Positions 45,356 to 53,462 of a stretch of 64,000 nt of DNA are shown here, piece by piece (the stretch's first letter is position 1; each line of letters begins with the position of its first letter). The stretch is from Flavobacteriales bacterium (GTDB lineage: Bacteria; Bacteroidota; Bacteroidia; NS11-12g; UBA9320): assembly GCA_020635395.1 (NCBI GenBank), contig JACJZV010000002.1:1-64000 (forward strand), written 5' to 3'. The position numbers and the translations under genes were made by a program. The notes beneath the pieces are model-generated. The model saw only the letters and a list, made by a program, of their open reading frames with translations, was not told where the DNA came from and searched no databases.

Positions 45356-45363
45356 TACCTTTG
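45356..45363 (+). promoter_or_regulatory. -7 box TACCTTTG for the TonB receptor gene
   Basis: Matches the consensus and ends 12 bases before ATG 45376; it lies inside the longer TTG-initiated frame from 45325 and so favours the ATG. Confidence 0.45.
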
Positions 45364-45375
45364 CTTTCGAAAGAA

Positions 45376-47361
45376 ATGGTGTCGAAAATCGGTTTATTGT
45401 TATTGCTCTGTGGGCTTTCCATTGTCAAATCGATGGGACAAATTAGGCCAACATTGCCGAGCAAAACCCTTATATCTACCGGACAAACTGCCGAAGTTTT
45501 ATCCGGCACATCGTTTAACAATATAACCATAATCGACCACAGCCAGATACAACTATTTAATTTTCAAACTCTTAACGACCTTTTGCAATATACCCTCAAC
45601 AATTTTTCGGTGTATTTGGGCAAGGATGGATATGCCTTAAACTATGCTGGAACAGGCCAAAAAAATGTCAAAATTTTATTGGATGGGTTACCCATCTTCC
45701 AAACTTCTATTGACCGATATGACTTATCAAAAATTGCACTGCTTGATGTGGAAAGAGTAGAAATATTGACCGGTTCCAACAGTGTTTACAATGGCTCAAA
45801 TGCGGCTTTGGCCACAATCAACATTATCACAAAAATCAGAAGAAATAGTTTTTGGGATTCCAAAATTTCTGTAAACACAAGCAGTTTGGGCAACTTAAAC
45901 GGACTTGGCAAAATTGCTCACAACACCGCCCGAACAAATACCAGCTTGGCTTTTGGTCAATACTTTTTTTCAGGTGTTGGTGGCTACGACAGCAATCGGG
46001 TTTTTCAATGGAAACCACAACTTAAAACCACGGTTCAGTTCAGCCACATCTACAAAATAACCAACAACCTGTCTGCCTTTGCAAAGATTGAACATAATGA
46101 CTCGCGGGTTCAGGACAGAGGCTATCCCATTGCCAATACTCTGCGGGTGTATGACACCGACCAAAAAGTGCGACAACAAATATTTCATGGAGGCATCAAA
46201 GGCAAACTGAGTAAATATCATACCATCGATTTCAGCCATTCATATACCAATTTTAAATCGACCAATAAGAATACTATCAAAATTTTGAGTACGCTACAGA
46301 GTGCCGAAAATTCGGAGAAAAATGCTTTCGATATTTTGCATTACGATGAATTTTTCAGCCAGATGAAAATTTCAAAAAACAATCTGAAAAATCGGTTTAA
46401 CTATGAAACCGGCATAGAATTTAGCCACCAACGCGACTTAGAACGCAGCGTATTACATATTATCAAAACCAACATAACCCAACTTGCTTTTTTAGGAAAT
46501 ACAACCCTAGCTATAGACACCAATCTATTTCTAAAAACTGGATTTAGACTGAACACCAGCAGCAAATTTGGAACAAAACCCATTGGCGAAATCGGCCTAA
46601 AATACCTGATGAGTGAGCAAGCCATTTTACTTGTCAATATGGCTCAAGGATACAGAACTCCAACCTTCAACGAAATGTTTTACACATACCTAAACCCAAC
46701 GTTGAACATACTGGGAAACCTAGAATTGAAATCAGAAATTTTTAACCAAATTAACAGCACCTTGAGAATAAACTCAAATGAAAAACTTTCGTTTTTAACC
46801 AATTTTTACTGGTTGACGAGCCGCAACGGAATACAGCTTGCGAGCGTAAATCCTGAATTACAGCTATACCAATTTGTCAACTCAAAGCACTCCAAACTTA
46901 TAGGACAGAGTTTTCAGTTTCAATACCACGATGTTAATTGGTTTGTTGAATTTGCTGCTTCCAACAACGGCATAAATCAATATCCAAAAGAATTGGGCAA
47001 TTATTATTTCAACCGAGAATTTTTGGCAAAATCAAGCTATCTTATCGAATCATTGAACTTTACTTTTTCGGCAGCAACTAAATATTCAAGCCCCCGAAGT
47101 GAAACCCGAGAAAATGCCTTAGGTGAGCTTGAAGACTTCAATCAAGCCGGATTTTGGTTGGTAGATATTTCCATCAGACAAAAACTATTTGGTAAAAATA
47201 TTTTTGGATTATTTGGCGTGAAAAATTTGGGAAACACGCTCAATGTGGCCGGATCCTATTTAAACCTCGACCGGATAAGCGACAGTGAAATTAACAGAAA
47301 AGTACCCCTATCCATTGACTATGGCCGCAGATTTTGGTTTTCTTTAGTGTCGGAATTTTGA
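45376..47361 (+). CDS. TonB-dependent outer-membrane receptor
   Basis: ATG 45376 yields 661 residues with a signal peptide ending near Met-Gly-Gln. The plug domain shows LNDLLQYTLNNFSVYLGKDGY, then VKILLDGLPIF and IERVEIL-like LDVERVEILTGSNSVYNGSNA, a textbook plug. The C-terminal barrel has about 22 strands and ends in RRFWFSLVSEF with terminal Phe. Energised by TonB/ExbBD encoded elsewhere. A HmuY-like lipoprotein gene overlaps its stop (TTGA), so the ligand is probably haem or a similar tetrapyrrole; vitamin B12-type uptake is the main alternative. Confidence 0.94.
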   Translation: MVSKIGLLLLLCGLSIVKSMGQIRPTLPSKTLISTGQTAEVLSGTSFNNITIIDHSQIQLFNFQTLNDLLQYTLNNFSVYLGKDGYALNYAGTGQKNVKILLDGLPIFQTSIDRYDLSKIALLDVERVEILTGSNSVYNGSNAALATINIITKIRRNSFWDSKISVNTSSLGNLNGLGKIAHNTARTNTSLAFGQYFFSGVGGYDSNRVFQWKPQLKTTVQFSHIYKITNNLSAFAKIEHNDSRVQDRGYPIANTLRVYDTDQKVRQQIFHGGIKGKLSKYHTIDFSHSYTNFKSTNKNTIKILSTLQSAENSEKNAFDILHYDEFFSQMKISKNNLKNRFNYETGIEFSHQRDLERSVLHIIKTNITQLAFLGNTTLAIDTNLFLKTGFRLNTSSKFGTKPIGEIGLKYLMSEQAILLVNMAQGYRTPTFNEMFYTYLNPTLNILGNLELKSEIFNQINSTLRINSNEKLSFLTNFYWLTSRNGIQLASVNPELQLYQFVNSKHSKLIGQSFQFQYHDVNWFVEFAASNNGINQYPKELGNYYFNREFLAKSSYLIESLNFTFSAATKYSSPRSETRENALGELEDFNQAGFWLVDISIRQKLFGKNIFGLFGVKNLGNTLNVAGSYLNLDRISDSEINRKVPLSIDYGRRFWFSLVSEF

Positions 47362-48377
47362 TTGTATTCAAAAAAAATATCGTTTGGGTCATCGTAATGA
47401 TTTTTGTAAGTTCTTGCTTTACAGAAGAAGAACGCATACAACCACTTCCTGATTCTGAACAGAGCCTTAGCCTTTACAGACCCTTTAATGGTCAGATTTA
47501 TTATAGTTTGCAACACAGAAAAGTGGTTAAGCAAAACCCTACTCTCGACTGGGATTTGGCGTTTAGCTGTCATCCCGACAAATACACCATATTGCTTAAT
47601 TATACAAAAGGTATGGCCGCTTTCAACACCCAATCTTCCGACTTTTACAAAATATATAACGAACCCGAATACCCGTGGGTTTTTGAACAATTTTCAACGG
47701 AAGAAGCTCAAACTAGCATTGGCGTTTGGGGAGATTTTAGTTTTGAAAACCCGCAAAGCTTTGGACAGGTCTATATAATAAATATGGGTTACGGTTTAAA
47801 TGGAGAATGGCTTGGTATGAAGAAAATAAAAGTCAAAACTTTTTCCGAAAAAGGATATACCATCAGTTTTGCTGACATGGATAATAGCAACGAGAAAAGC
47901 ATAGAAGTAGCAAAAAATGATAGTTTCAATTTCGTTTATGTTTCTTTTTTTTACCCCAAAACCATTTTACATTTGGAACCCTCAAAAGACGAATGGGATT
48001 TGCTTTTTACCACCTATTGTGATTCGATAAAACCACAAAAAACACACCCGCTTTATTTGCAACATCTCGACAAATCGTTTGAATTGGCCGAGGGTGTGCT
48101 ATTAAACCCGCATCAACGAAAAATTATACAAGACAGCTTAATTACCTTCAACCAAATCGATTTTTTTAAAATAGAACCCCTCATTTTCGATTATCAGCCG
48201 AATTATATCGGGCGAACTTGGTATGTTTGGGATTCGAGAACGCTAAAATACCGTATAGACCCAAATTGTTTTATCATTAAAGACGAAGAGAAAAACTACT
48301 ATGCGGTGGAATTTACAAATTTTGGCAAAACGGATTTCAACCGATTTTCATTCAATTTCAGGTTTAAAAACCTTTAG
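47358..48377 (+). CDS. HmuY-like surface lipoprotein
   Basis: TTG 47358 overlaps the receptor stop codon and gives a lipoprotein signal with lipobox VSSC (Cys20); the ATG at 47397 would leave too short a signal. The 339-residue mature protein shows the paired W-D-L-A-F / W-D-L-L-F-T-T-Y strands and a late VEFTNFG strand typical of HmuY family haem-binding lipoproteins, although it is longer than HmuY of Porphyromonas. The family captures haem at the cell surface and hands it to the partner receptor. Assignment by motif, so moderately sure. Confidence 0.8.
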   Translation: MIVFKKNIVWVIVMIFVSSCFTEEERIQPLPDSEQSLSLYRPFNGQIYYSLQHRKVVKQNPTLDWDLAFSCHPDKYTILLNYTKGMAAFNTQSSDFYKIYNEPEYPWVFEQFSTEEAQTSIGVWGDFSFENPQSFGQVYIINMGYGLNGEWLGMKKIKVKTFSEKGYTISFADMDNSNEKSIEVAKNDSFNFVYVSFFYPKTILHLEPSKDEWDLLFTTYCDSIKPQKTHPLYLQHLDKSFELAEGVLLNPHQRKIIQDSLITFNQIDFFKIEPLIFDYQPNYIGRTWYVWDSRTLKYRIDPNCFIIKDEEKNYYAVEFTNFGKTDFNRFSFNFRFKNL

Positions 48378-48385
48378 TTTAATAG

Positions 48386-48393
48386 TACTTTTG
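48386..48393 (+). promoter_or_regulatory. -7 box TACTTTTG before the PD40 lipoprotein gene
   Basis: Matches TAnnTTTG; ATG 48409 follows 15 bases later. Confidence 0.45.
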
Positions 48394-48408
48394 CCGCAAA
48401 TTTTAGAA

Positions 48409-49509
48409 ATGAAATACCTCATTATAGTACTTTTGGCTGTTTTGGCAGCTTGCTCCATTATAAAAGGTTCGAAGAACCAAACCACAGAAAGCAATACAAA
48501 TATTGGCAAACCAGATTTGGCCGATAGTGCGGAAAAACATATTAAAAACCTTCATCAGTTAACCTATGGAGGCAACAATGCCGAAGCCTATTTTAGCTTT
48601 AATAGTCGGAAAGTGGTGTTTCAAAGCGATTATTCAAAATGGAATGTTCACTGCGACCAAATATTTATGTTTGATATTGCCCAGGCAGAAAAAGACACCA
48701 CCAACCCACCCATGGTAAGCACCGGCCGAGGTCGTACCACATGCAGCTTTTTTATGCCCGATGGTGGTCATTTTTTGTATGCCAGCACACACTTGGGAGA
48801 TAGTGCTTGCCCGCCTCCGGCTCCACACATTCCTGGCAAATATTTGTGGCCAATATATCCAGACTTCGACATATTTGTGGCCGACTTAAAAGGAAATATC
48901 ACGCAACAATTAACCAATGAAAAAGGCTACGATGCCGAAGCCACCGTTAGTCCCAAAGGCGACAAAATTGTATTTACCAGCACCCGCTCAGGCGATTTGG
49001 AACTATACACCATGAATATTGACGGCAGCAATGTAAAACAAATTACCCATGAACTTGGCTATGATGGTGGAGCGTTTTTCTCGCCTGATGGAAGCAAATT
49101 AGTTTTCAGAGCCTCTCGGCCAAAAACCGCAGAAGAAATAAAAGAATATAAAGATTTTTTGGCTCAAGGCTTGGTGGCTCCTACCAACATGGAAATATAT
49201 GTATGCAATGTTGATGGCAGCGACCTACGGCAAGTTACTCATTTGGGCAAAGCCAATTGGGCTCCCTACTTTCATCCAAATGGCAAAAAAATCATTTTCA
49301 GCAGCAATCATTTTTCTGAAAGAGGCTATGAGTTTCAGTTGTTTATGATAAACGAAGACGGAACCGGACTTGAACAAATAACCACTCAAAGCGAGTTTAA
49401 CGCCTTCCCAATGTTTTCTTATGATGGACGACGCATCATGTTTTCATCAAACAGAAACAATGGCGGCACGCATGATACCAACGTATTTATTGGCGATTGG
49501 GTGGATTGA
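48409..49509 (+). CDS. PD40 (TolB-like) beta-propeller lipoprotein
   Basis: ATG 48409 gives a 366-residue lipoprotein with lipobox LAAC (Cys15). Five to six PD40 blades (DAEATVSPKGDKIVFTSTRSGD, GAFFSPDGSKLVFRAS, WAPYFHPNGKKIIFSSN, FPMFSYDGRRIMFSSN) form a TolB-type propeller. Cys and His clusters near residues 110-130 may bind metal or ligand. Such lipoproteins lie in the outer-membrane periphery; the link to the TonB and HmuY genes upstream is positional, although this gene has its own promoter. No peptidase domain follows, so it is not a DPP-type enzyme. Confidence 0.9.
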   Translation: MKYLIIVLLAVLAACSIIKGSKNQTTESNTNIGKPDLADSAEKHIKNLHQLTYGGNNAEAYFSFNSRKVVFQSDYSKWNVHCDQIFMFDIAQAEKDTTNPPMVSTGRGRTTCSFFMPDGGHFLYASTHLGDSACPPPAPHIPGKYLWPIYPDFDIFVADLKGNITQQLTNEKGYDAEATVSPKGDKIVFTSTRSGDLELYTMNIDGSNVKQITHELGYDGGAFFSPDGSKLVFRASRPKTAEEIKEYKDFLAQGLVAPTNMEIYVCNVDGSDLRQVTHLGKANWAPYFHPNGKKIIFSSNHFSERGYEFQLFMINEDGTGLEQITTQSEFNAFPMFSYDGRRIMFSSNRNNGGTHDTNVFIGDWVD

Positions 49510-49521
49510 TTTGGGGTAGTC

Positions 49522-49914
49522 TTATTCAAATTCAATCTCTTGAATTAGATAATTTTCTCCGTTCTTCTTAATGTAAACCGTCACACGGTAGGTTTTGTTG
49601 GTTTTAGTTTTAAAATCGCCCACTGCATATCGGCTGCCAGTGGCAGAGTTTCCTTGGTGTACAATTTTGAATGATGCCGGAGCATTTTTTTCAAAAAAAC
49701 GTTTCAAAATCATCTGAGCTTGTTGTTTGGAATACATGCCTTCGCTCTCGCCCGGCAATTCTAACTCCACACTGCTGCCCAAATATTGAGACAAAGTAGT
49801 GGCGTTTCCGCTGGCTATGGCCGATTCTATAACATTAAATACTTCTTGGTTGGGCATAGCCGAAGTCATTATAAACATCACCACCGTGAACAATATTGCC
49901 TTAATCGCTTTCAT
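49522..49914 (-). CDS. DUF4783 periplasmic protein
   Basis: ATG 49914 gives 130 residues with a signal peptide (LFTVVMFIMTSAMP). The mature protein is a small alpha-beta domain of the DUF4783 family, with VELELPGESEGMYSKQQAQMILKRFF and GxxYAVGDF hallmarks. The family has an NTF2-like character and is restricted mainly to Bacteroidota. Function unknown. A -7 box at 49924-49931 lies 9 bases upstream. Confidence 0.88.
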   Translation of the reverse strand: MKAIKAILFTVVMFIMTSAMPNQEVFNVIESAIASGNATTLSQYLGSSVELELPGESEGMYSKQQAQMILKRFFEKNAPASFKIVHQGNSATGSRYAVGDFKTKTNKTYRVTVYIKKNGENYLIQEIEFE

Positions 49915-49923
49915 TTTGTAGGT

Positions 49924-49931
49924 CAAAATTA
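49924..49931 (-). promoter_or_regulatory. -7 box TAATTTTG for the DUF4783 gene
   Basis: TAATTTTG on the minus strand, ending 9 bases before ATG 49914. Confidence 0.45.
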
Positions 49932-50018
49932 ATTGTTATTTACCTTTCTTGTTTAAAGAGTATAACGTTTTCTTAAATCTGTATAACTTGCAGGCAGAAA
50001 TCGTACCAAAAACACAAT

Positions 50019-50675
50019 ATGTTTATAGTTCAAAATCTGTCGGAGAGCAATTCTATTGTAAATCAAATACTTAAAGAGTTAAGAGATGTTTCTATTCAGC
50101 AAGATAGATACCGCTTTAGAAAAAACATTGAGCGTCTGGGTTTTATTGCGGCCTACGAAATTTCAAAAAAATTAGACTATCAAAACACCAAAACCAAAAC
50201 CCCGTTGGCTTTGGCAAACACAAAAGAACTTATTAAGCAGCCCGTGGTAGCCACCATTCTTAGAGCCGGAATTCCACTACAAACAGGTGTAAATCAATTA
50301 TTTAATCAGGCAGATTTGGCCTACATTTCGGCCTATAGGCACCACACAGATGAGAAAAACTTTGAGATAAAAGTAGAATATTTGGCCTGTCCAGATATAG
50401 AAAACCGTACCCTCATATTAACCGACCCCATGCTTGCCACGGGTCAATCGCTTGTGTTGTGTTATGAACAATTTATAAAACACGGCACTCCAAAAGAAGT
50501 ACATTTGGTATCGGTTATTGGTAGCACTCAGGGTGTTGAGTATGTTTCTAAACACATACCCAACAGCACGTTGTGGATAGGTTGCATTGATGATGATTTA
50601 AACGAACAAGGCTATATTGTGCCTGGTTTGGGCGATGCCGGAGACCTTAGTTTTGGCGTAAAAATTCAAAAATAG
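50019..50675 (+). CDS. upp: Uracil phosphoribosyltransferase
   Basis: The 218-residue enzyme makes UMP from uracil and PRPP in pyrimidine salvage. The PRPP loop is LTDPMLATGQS near residue 135, and the uracil-binding C-terminus carries YIVPGLGDAGD. ILRAGIPLQTG gives the second active-site loop. Length and motif order are typical. The ATG at 50019 is the only start before the conserved core. The GT-C-like membrane protein gene follows after 2 bases, so the two may share a transcript. Confidence 0.97.
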   Translation: MFIVQNLSESNSIVNQILKELRDVSIQQDRYRFRKNIERLGFIAAYEISKKLDYQNTKTKTPLALANTKELIKQPVVATILRAGIPLQTGVNQLFNQADLAYISAYRHHTDEKNFEIKVEYLACPDIENRTLILTDPMLATGQSLVLCYEQFIKHGTPKEVHLVSVIGSTQGVEYVSKHIPNSTLWIGCIDDDLNEQGYIVPGLGDAGDLSFGVKIQK

Positions 50676-50677
50676 TT

Positions 50678-52036
50678 TTGGGTTTATTTTCTAAAATACT
50701 TTTTTCAATAACACTTATTGTGGGCATTGGTGGCCGATTTTATGGCGGCTACGTCAATTATAAATCGAATGACGACCATGTGGAAGTTGTGCAACGCATT
50801 ATTAACGGAGAATCTATCAACCGCTACGATTGCTGGGAGTGTTTTCAACCCGGTTTGATGTATAATATACATGCTGGTATAGCAAAATTGTTTGGCCACA
50901 GCAATCGAGGTTGGATAAATGCTCAATTGCAGTGGCAAAATGTTTTCTTCTCTTTGCTCGGACTTTTTATTTTGTTTGTGTGGCTGAAAAACAAAAATAT
51001 CTCGCCACACTTCTCGCTACTTATCATGTCCTTTTGGCTGGTCAATCCTGCATTTTTTGGCATCAGTTTTCAAGCTACCAATGATTTGCTCATTATCGTC
51101 ATTGGCATGGCCATCGTCTTTTTTGTTGAACAATATTATCATCAAAAAAAAATATTCTCGGCACTTTGTGCCTTATTGCTGGCCGTGCTTGCGGCCTATA
51201 TTAAAGGGTTGGGCATTGCTCTTCTACTTTTAACCTTTGCTGTGGTTTTATTTTTAATTTTTCAATCAAGAATAAGAAGCCATTTTGGCCTTCTTGTTCC
51301 AATGATTCTGGGCGTTTACCTATTGAGCTTTCATTCAAAGTATCACGAACACTATCGGGTTTATGGCAATCCATTCGTTACCAATATAGAAAAACCAAAT
51401 CCTCCACCGTTTCGAGAACCTGATTATAAAGACACCCACCGACCAGGCATAAACTCAATAGAAACGGGGTTTTTACGACTTCCACTAAAAAACTTTCTCG
51501 AAAAACCTTATAACATTAATTCACCAAAGGATTATCCCATTCATCGTACCTCGTTTTGGTTGCAGATGTATGGTTCGTTTTACCACTCCATGTTTTCTAT
51601 GCATCCTGGCACTTGGCAAAGCAAACAACCAGATATGCTCCATTTAGTAAGGGCAACCTTTGTGTTGGGCATTGTTCCGCTTTTACTATTTGTTTGGGGC
51701 TTGCTTCTATCAATCAAAAAAGTGTTTAAGCAGTTTTTTACTACTACTGAAAATAGGTTTGCTTGGGGGGAAATTATTCATGCAGTATTTTGTCTTGGTA
51801 TGTTAGTATTTAGCATTCAATATGCCATTACCTATCGAGATTATGGCTGCATCAAAGCCATTTTCTTACTTCCCGCATTGCTGTCGTTTACATGGTTTTT
51901 TATGGTCGGTTTGCAACAAATAACTCGTCCAAAATGGCAAAAAACTTTGTTTTATACGCTTTCAGCCATAGTCTTGTTGTGCTGCATTAACATTGTCTTT
52001 TTATTAAAAACACTTTCAAAATTTTATTTTGCCTGA
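50678..52036 (+). CDS. Polytopic membrane protein, GT-C glycosyltransferase-like
   Basis: A TTG start 2 bases after the upp stop gives 452 residues; no earlier ATG exists. About eleven membrane helices are visible. An acidic pair in the first loop (NDDHVEVVQRI, after a first membrane segment) and the Cys-rich RYDCWECFQPG loop match the arrangement of lipid-linked GT-C glycosyltransferases, where DD/DE in the first extracytoplasmic loop is catalytic. It would transfer a sugar from a polyprenyl-phosphate donor at the outer face of the inner membrane. Acceptor unknown. Confidence 0.78.
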   Translation: MGLFSKILFSITLIVGIGGRFYGGYVNYKSNDDHVEVVQRIINGESINRYDCWECFQPGLMYNIHAGIAKLFGHSNRGWINAQLQWQNVFFSLLGLFILFVWLKNKNISPHFSLLIMSFWLVNPAFFGISFQATNDLLIIVIGMAIVFFVEQYYHQKKIFSALCALLLAVLAAYIKGLGIALLLLTFAVVLFLIFQSRIRSHFGLLVPMILGVYLLSFHSKYHEHYRVYGNPFVTNIEKPNPPPFREPDYKDTHRPGINSIETGFLRLPLKNFLEKPYNINSPKDYPIHRTSFWLQMYGSFYHSMFSMHPGTWQSKQPDMLHLVRATFVLGIVPLLLFVWGLLLSIKKVFKQFFTTTENRFAWGEIIHAVFCLGMLVFSIQYAITYRDYGCIKAIFLLPALLSFTWFFMVGLQQITRPKWQKTLFYTLSAIVLLCCINIVFLLKTLSKFYFA

Positions 52037-52734
52037 TGACGAATAAATACAAACATATTTTTTTCGACCTCGACCACACACTCTGGGATTTTGAAACCAA
52101 TAGTCGAATAACGCTCGAAAAATTATTTGACGAACATCGTCTCAATAACTTTGGCGTTCCTGATTTTCAAACCTTTATTGAACACTATGAAAAAACAAAT
52201 GAGCAACTTTGGGAACAGTATCGAAAAGGTGAGATTGACAAAACCACGATACGAAATGAACGATTTCCAACTGTTTTAAGAGAGTGGAACATTGACAGCA
52301 GACCATTGTGCAATCTATTAAGCGAACAATATTTAGATCAAAGTCCCAAACAAGGAAACCTTATGCCTAACGCCTTGACCGCATTGAACTATCTATCGGA
52401 AAAATATACCATCCACCTCATTACCAATGGTTTTAAAGAAGTGCAACACACCAAATTACTGCACTCTGGACTTCACAACCGATTTGACACAATTACCACC
52501 TCCGAAGAAGTGGGATTTTTAAAACCAGACAAACGAGTATTTCATCATGCCCTACGATTGGCCAATGCCCACCAAAACAATAGCATTTATGTTGGCGACC
52601 ATATTGAAACTGATGTGCTCGGTGGCAAAAACGCCGGAATGGACACCGTATTTTTTAACCCCCAAAATGCCGCCCATCCAAAAATTGCCACATTTGAAAT
52701 TCTTGATTTGGCAGAGTTGATGGAGGTTTTGTAG
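52036..52734 (+). CDS. HAD hydrolase, YjjG/YfnB-type pyrimidine nucleotidase family
   Basis: A 232-residue HAD phosphatase. Motif I is FFDLDHTLWDF (Asp nucleophile and general acid), motif II is HLITNGFKE, motif III is LKPDKRVFHHAL and motif IV is GDHIETDVLGGKNAGM. The long helical cap after motif I matches YjjG/YfnB-type enzymes, which dephosphorylate nucleoside monophosphates including damaged pyrimidines. Its ATG overlaps the preceding stop (TGATG), so it is translationally coupled to the membrane protein gene. Confidence 0.92.
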   Translation: MTNKYKHIFFDLDHTLWDFETNSRITLEKLFDEHRLNNFGVPDFQTFIEHYEKTNEQLWEQYRKGEIDKTTIRNERFPTVLREWNIDSRPLCNLLSEQYLDQSPKQGNLMPNALTALNYLSEKYTIHLITNGFKEVQHTKLLHSGLHNRFDTITTSEEVGFLKPDKRVFHHALRLANAHQNNSIYVGDHIETDVLGGKNAGMDTVFFNPQNAAHPKIATFEILDLAELMEVL

Positions 52735-52765
52735 GGTGGTACTTTTTATTTTTGTGCTGCAAGGA

Positions 52766-52773
52766 TATATTTG
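52766..52773 (+). promoter_or_regulatory. -7 box TATATTTG
   Basis: Matches the consensus and ends 6 bases before ATG 52780; a second match at 52747-52754 lies just upstream. Confidence 0.4.
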
Positions 52774-52779
52774 TTAAAA

Positions 52780-53373
52780 ATGCTAATTGTTAAGAAAATG
52801 ACATTATTTGATAGATTTAGAATTAAAAAACAAATAGGAAGTAACAAAAAGACACGATCTATTTTTTACCATGAAGACGATTTCAGACAAGTTGAAGTGA
52901 TTCCAATCGAAAATCTATCACTTCTTGAAGCTGAATCTATTGAAGATAACAACCTGATCAATAAGGAATTAAACCGTTCGTACGGGAATGCATCTTATGT
53001 ATTAAACAAAATAGGATTGAATCATAGGAAAATAAAACCTAATGACATTGAAAATATGCTTAGTGTACTTGAATTGGAAAAAATTTCTAAAGTTTATACA
53101 GGTTATGGACAGACCTACCGTGTAATGCGTGAGAATTGTGTTGCATTCGGCAAAGGTTATAGTGCCGTATTTTATGATTTTACGGACAATGTAGTTGAAC
53201 ACATTTGGTTCACAAATCACTGGAGTATTAACAAAGAATTACTCACTAAAACACTTTATAAAATAGGCACAAAATGGGATTTATTGCTTCAAGATTGGCA
53301 ATTAACAATTACTGTTGATCTACGAGACAAAAACGCTTTGGAGAAGTACTTGAAAACTTATGATGAATCATAA
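52780..53373 (+). CDS. Uncharacterised 197-residue protein
   Basis: ATG 52780 is chosen because the TTG at 52771 lies inside the -7 box; ATG 52798 is another option. The soluble protein has no signal peptide, a basic N-terminus (RFRIKKQIGSNKKTRS) and a mixed alpha-beta body with HWSINKELLTKTLYKIGTKWDLLLQDW, a layout seen in small immunity-type proteins, although I cannot assign a family. No toxin gene is adjacent. It is monocistronic, followed by the dnaK terminator on the other strand. Confidence 0.7.
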   Translation: MLIVKKMTLFDRFRIKKQIGSNKKTRSIFYHEDDFRQVEVIPIENLSLLEAESIEDNNLINKELNRSYGNASYVLNKIGLNHRKIKPNDIENMLSVLELEKISKVYTGYGQTYRVMRENCVAFGKGYSAVFYDFTDNVVEHIWFTNHWSINKELLTKTLYKIGTKWDLLLQDWQLTITVDLRDKNALEKYLKTYDES

Positions 53374-53405
53374 ATTCAGCAAATCACTATCGGTAGAATT
53401 CCCAT

Positions 53406-53438
53406 CAAAAAAAAAGCCGAGAACATTCATTCCCGGCT
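53406..53438 (-). terminator. Intrinsic terminator of dnaK
   Basis: On the minus strand AGCCGGGAA pairs with TTCTCGGCT (bases 53438-53430 with 53423-53415, one C-A mismatch) around a 6-base loop, followed by a run of nine T. Confidence 0.85.
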
Positions 53439-53462
53439 GTATAAAAGGGTGTTTTTAAAAAA

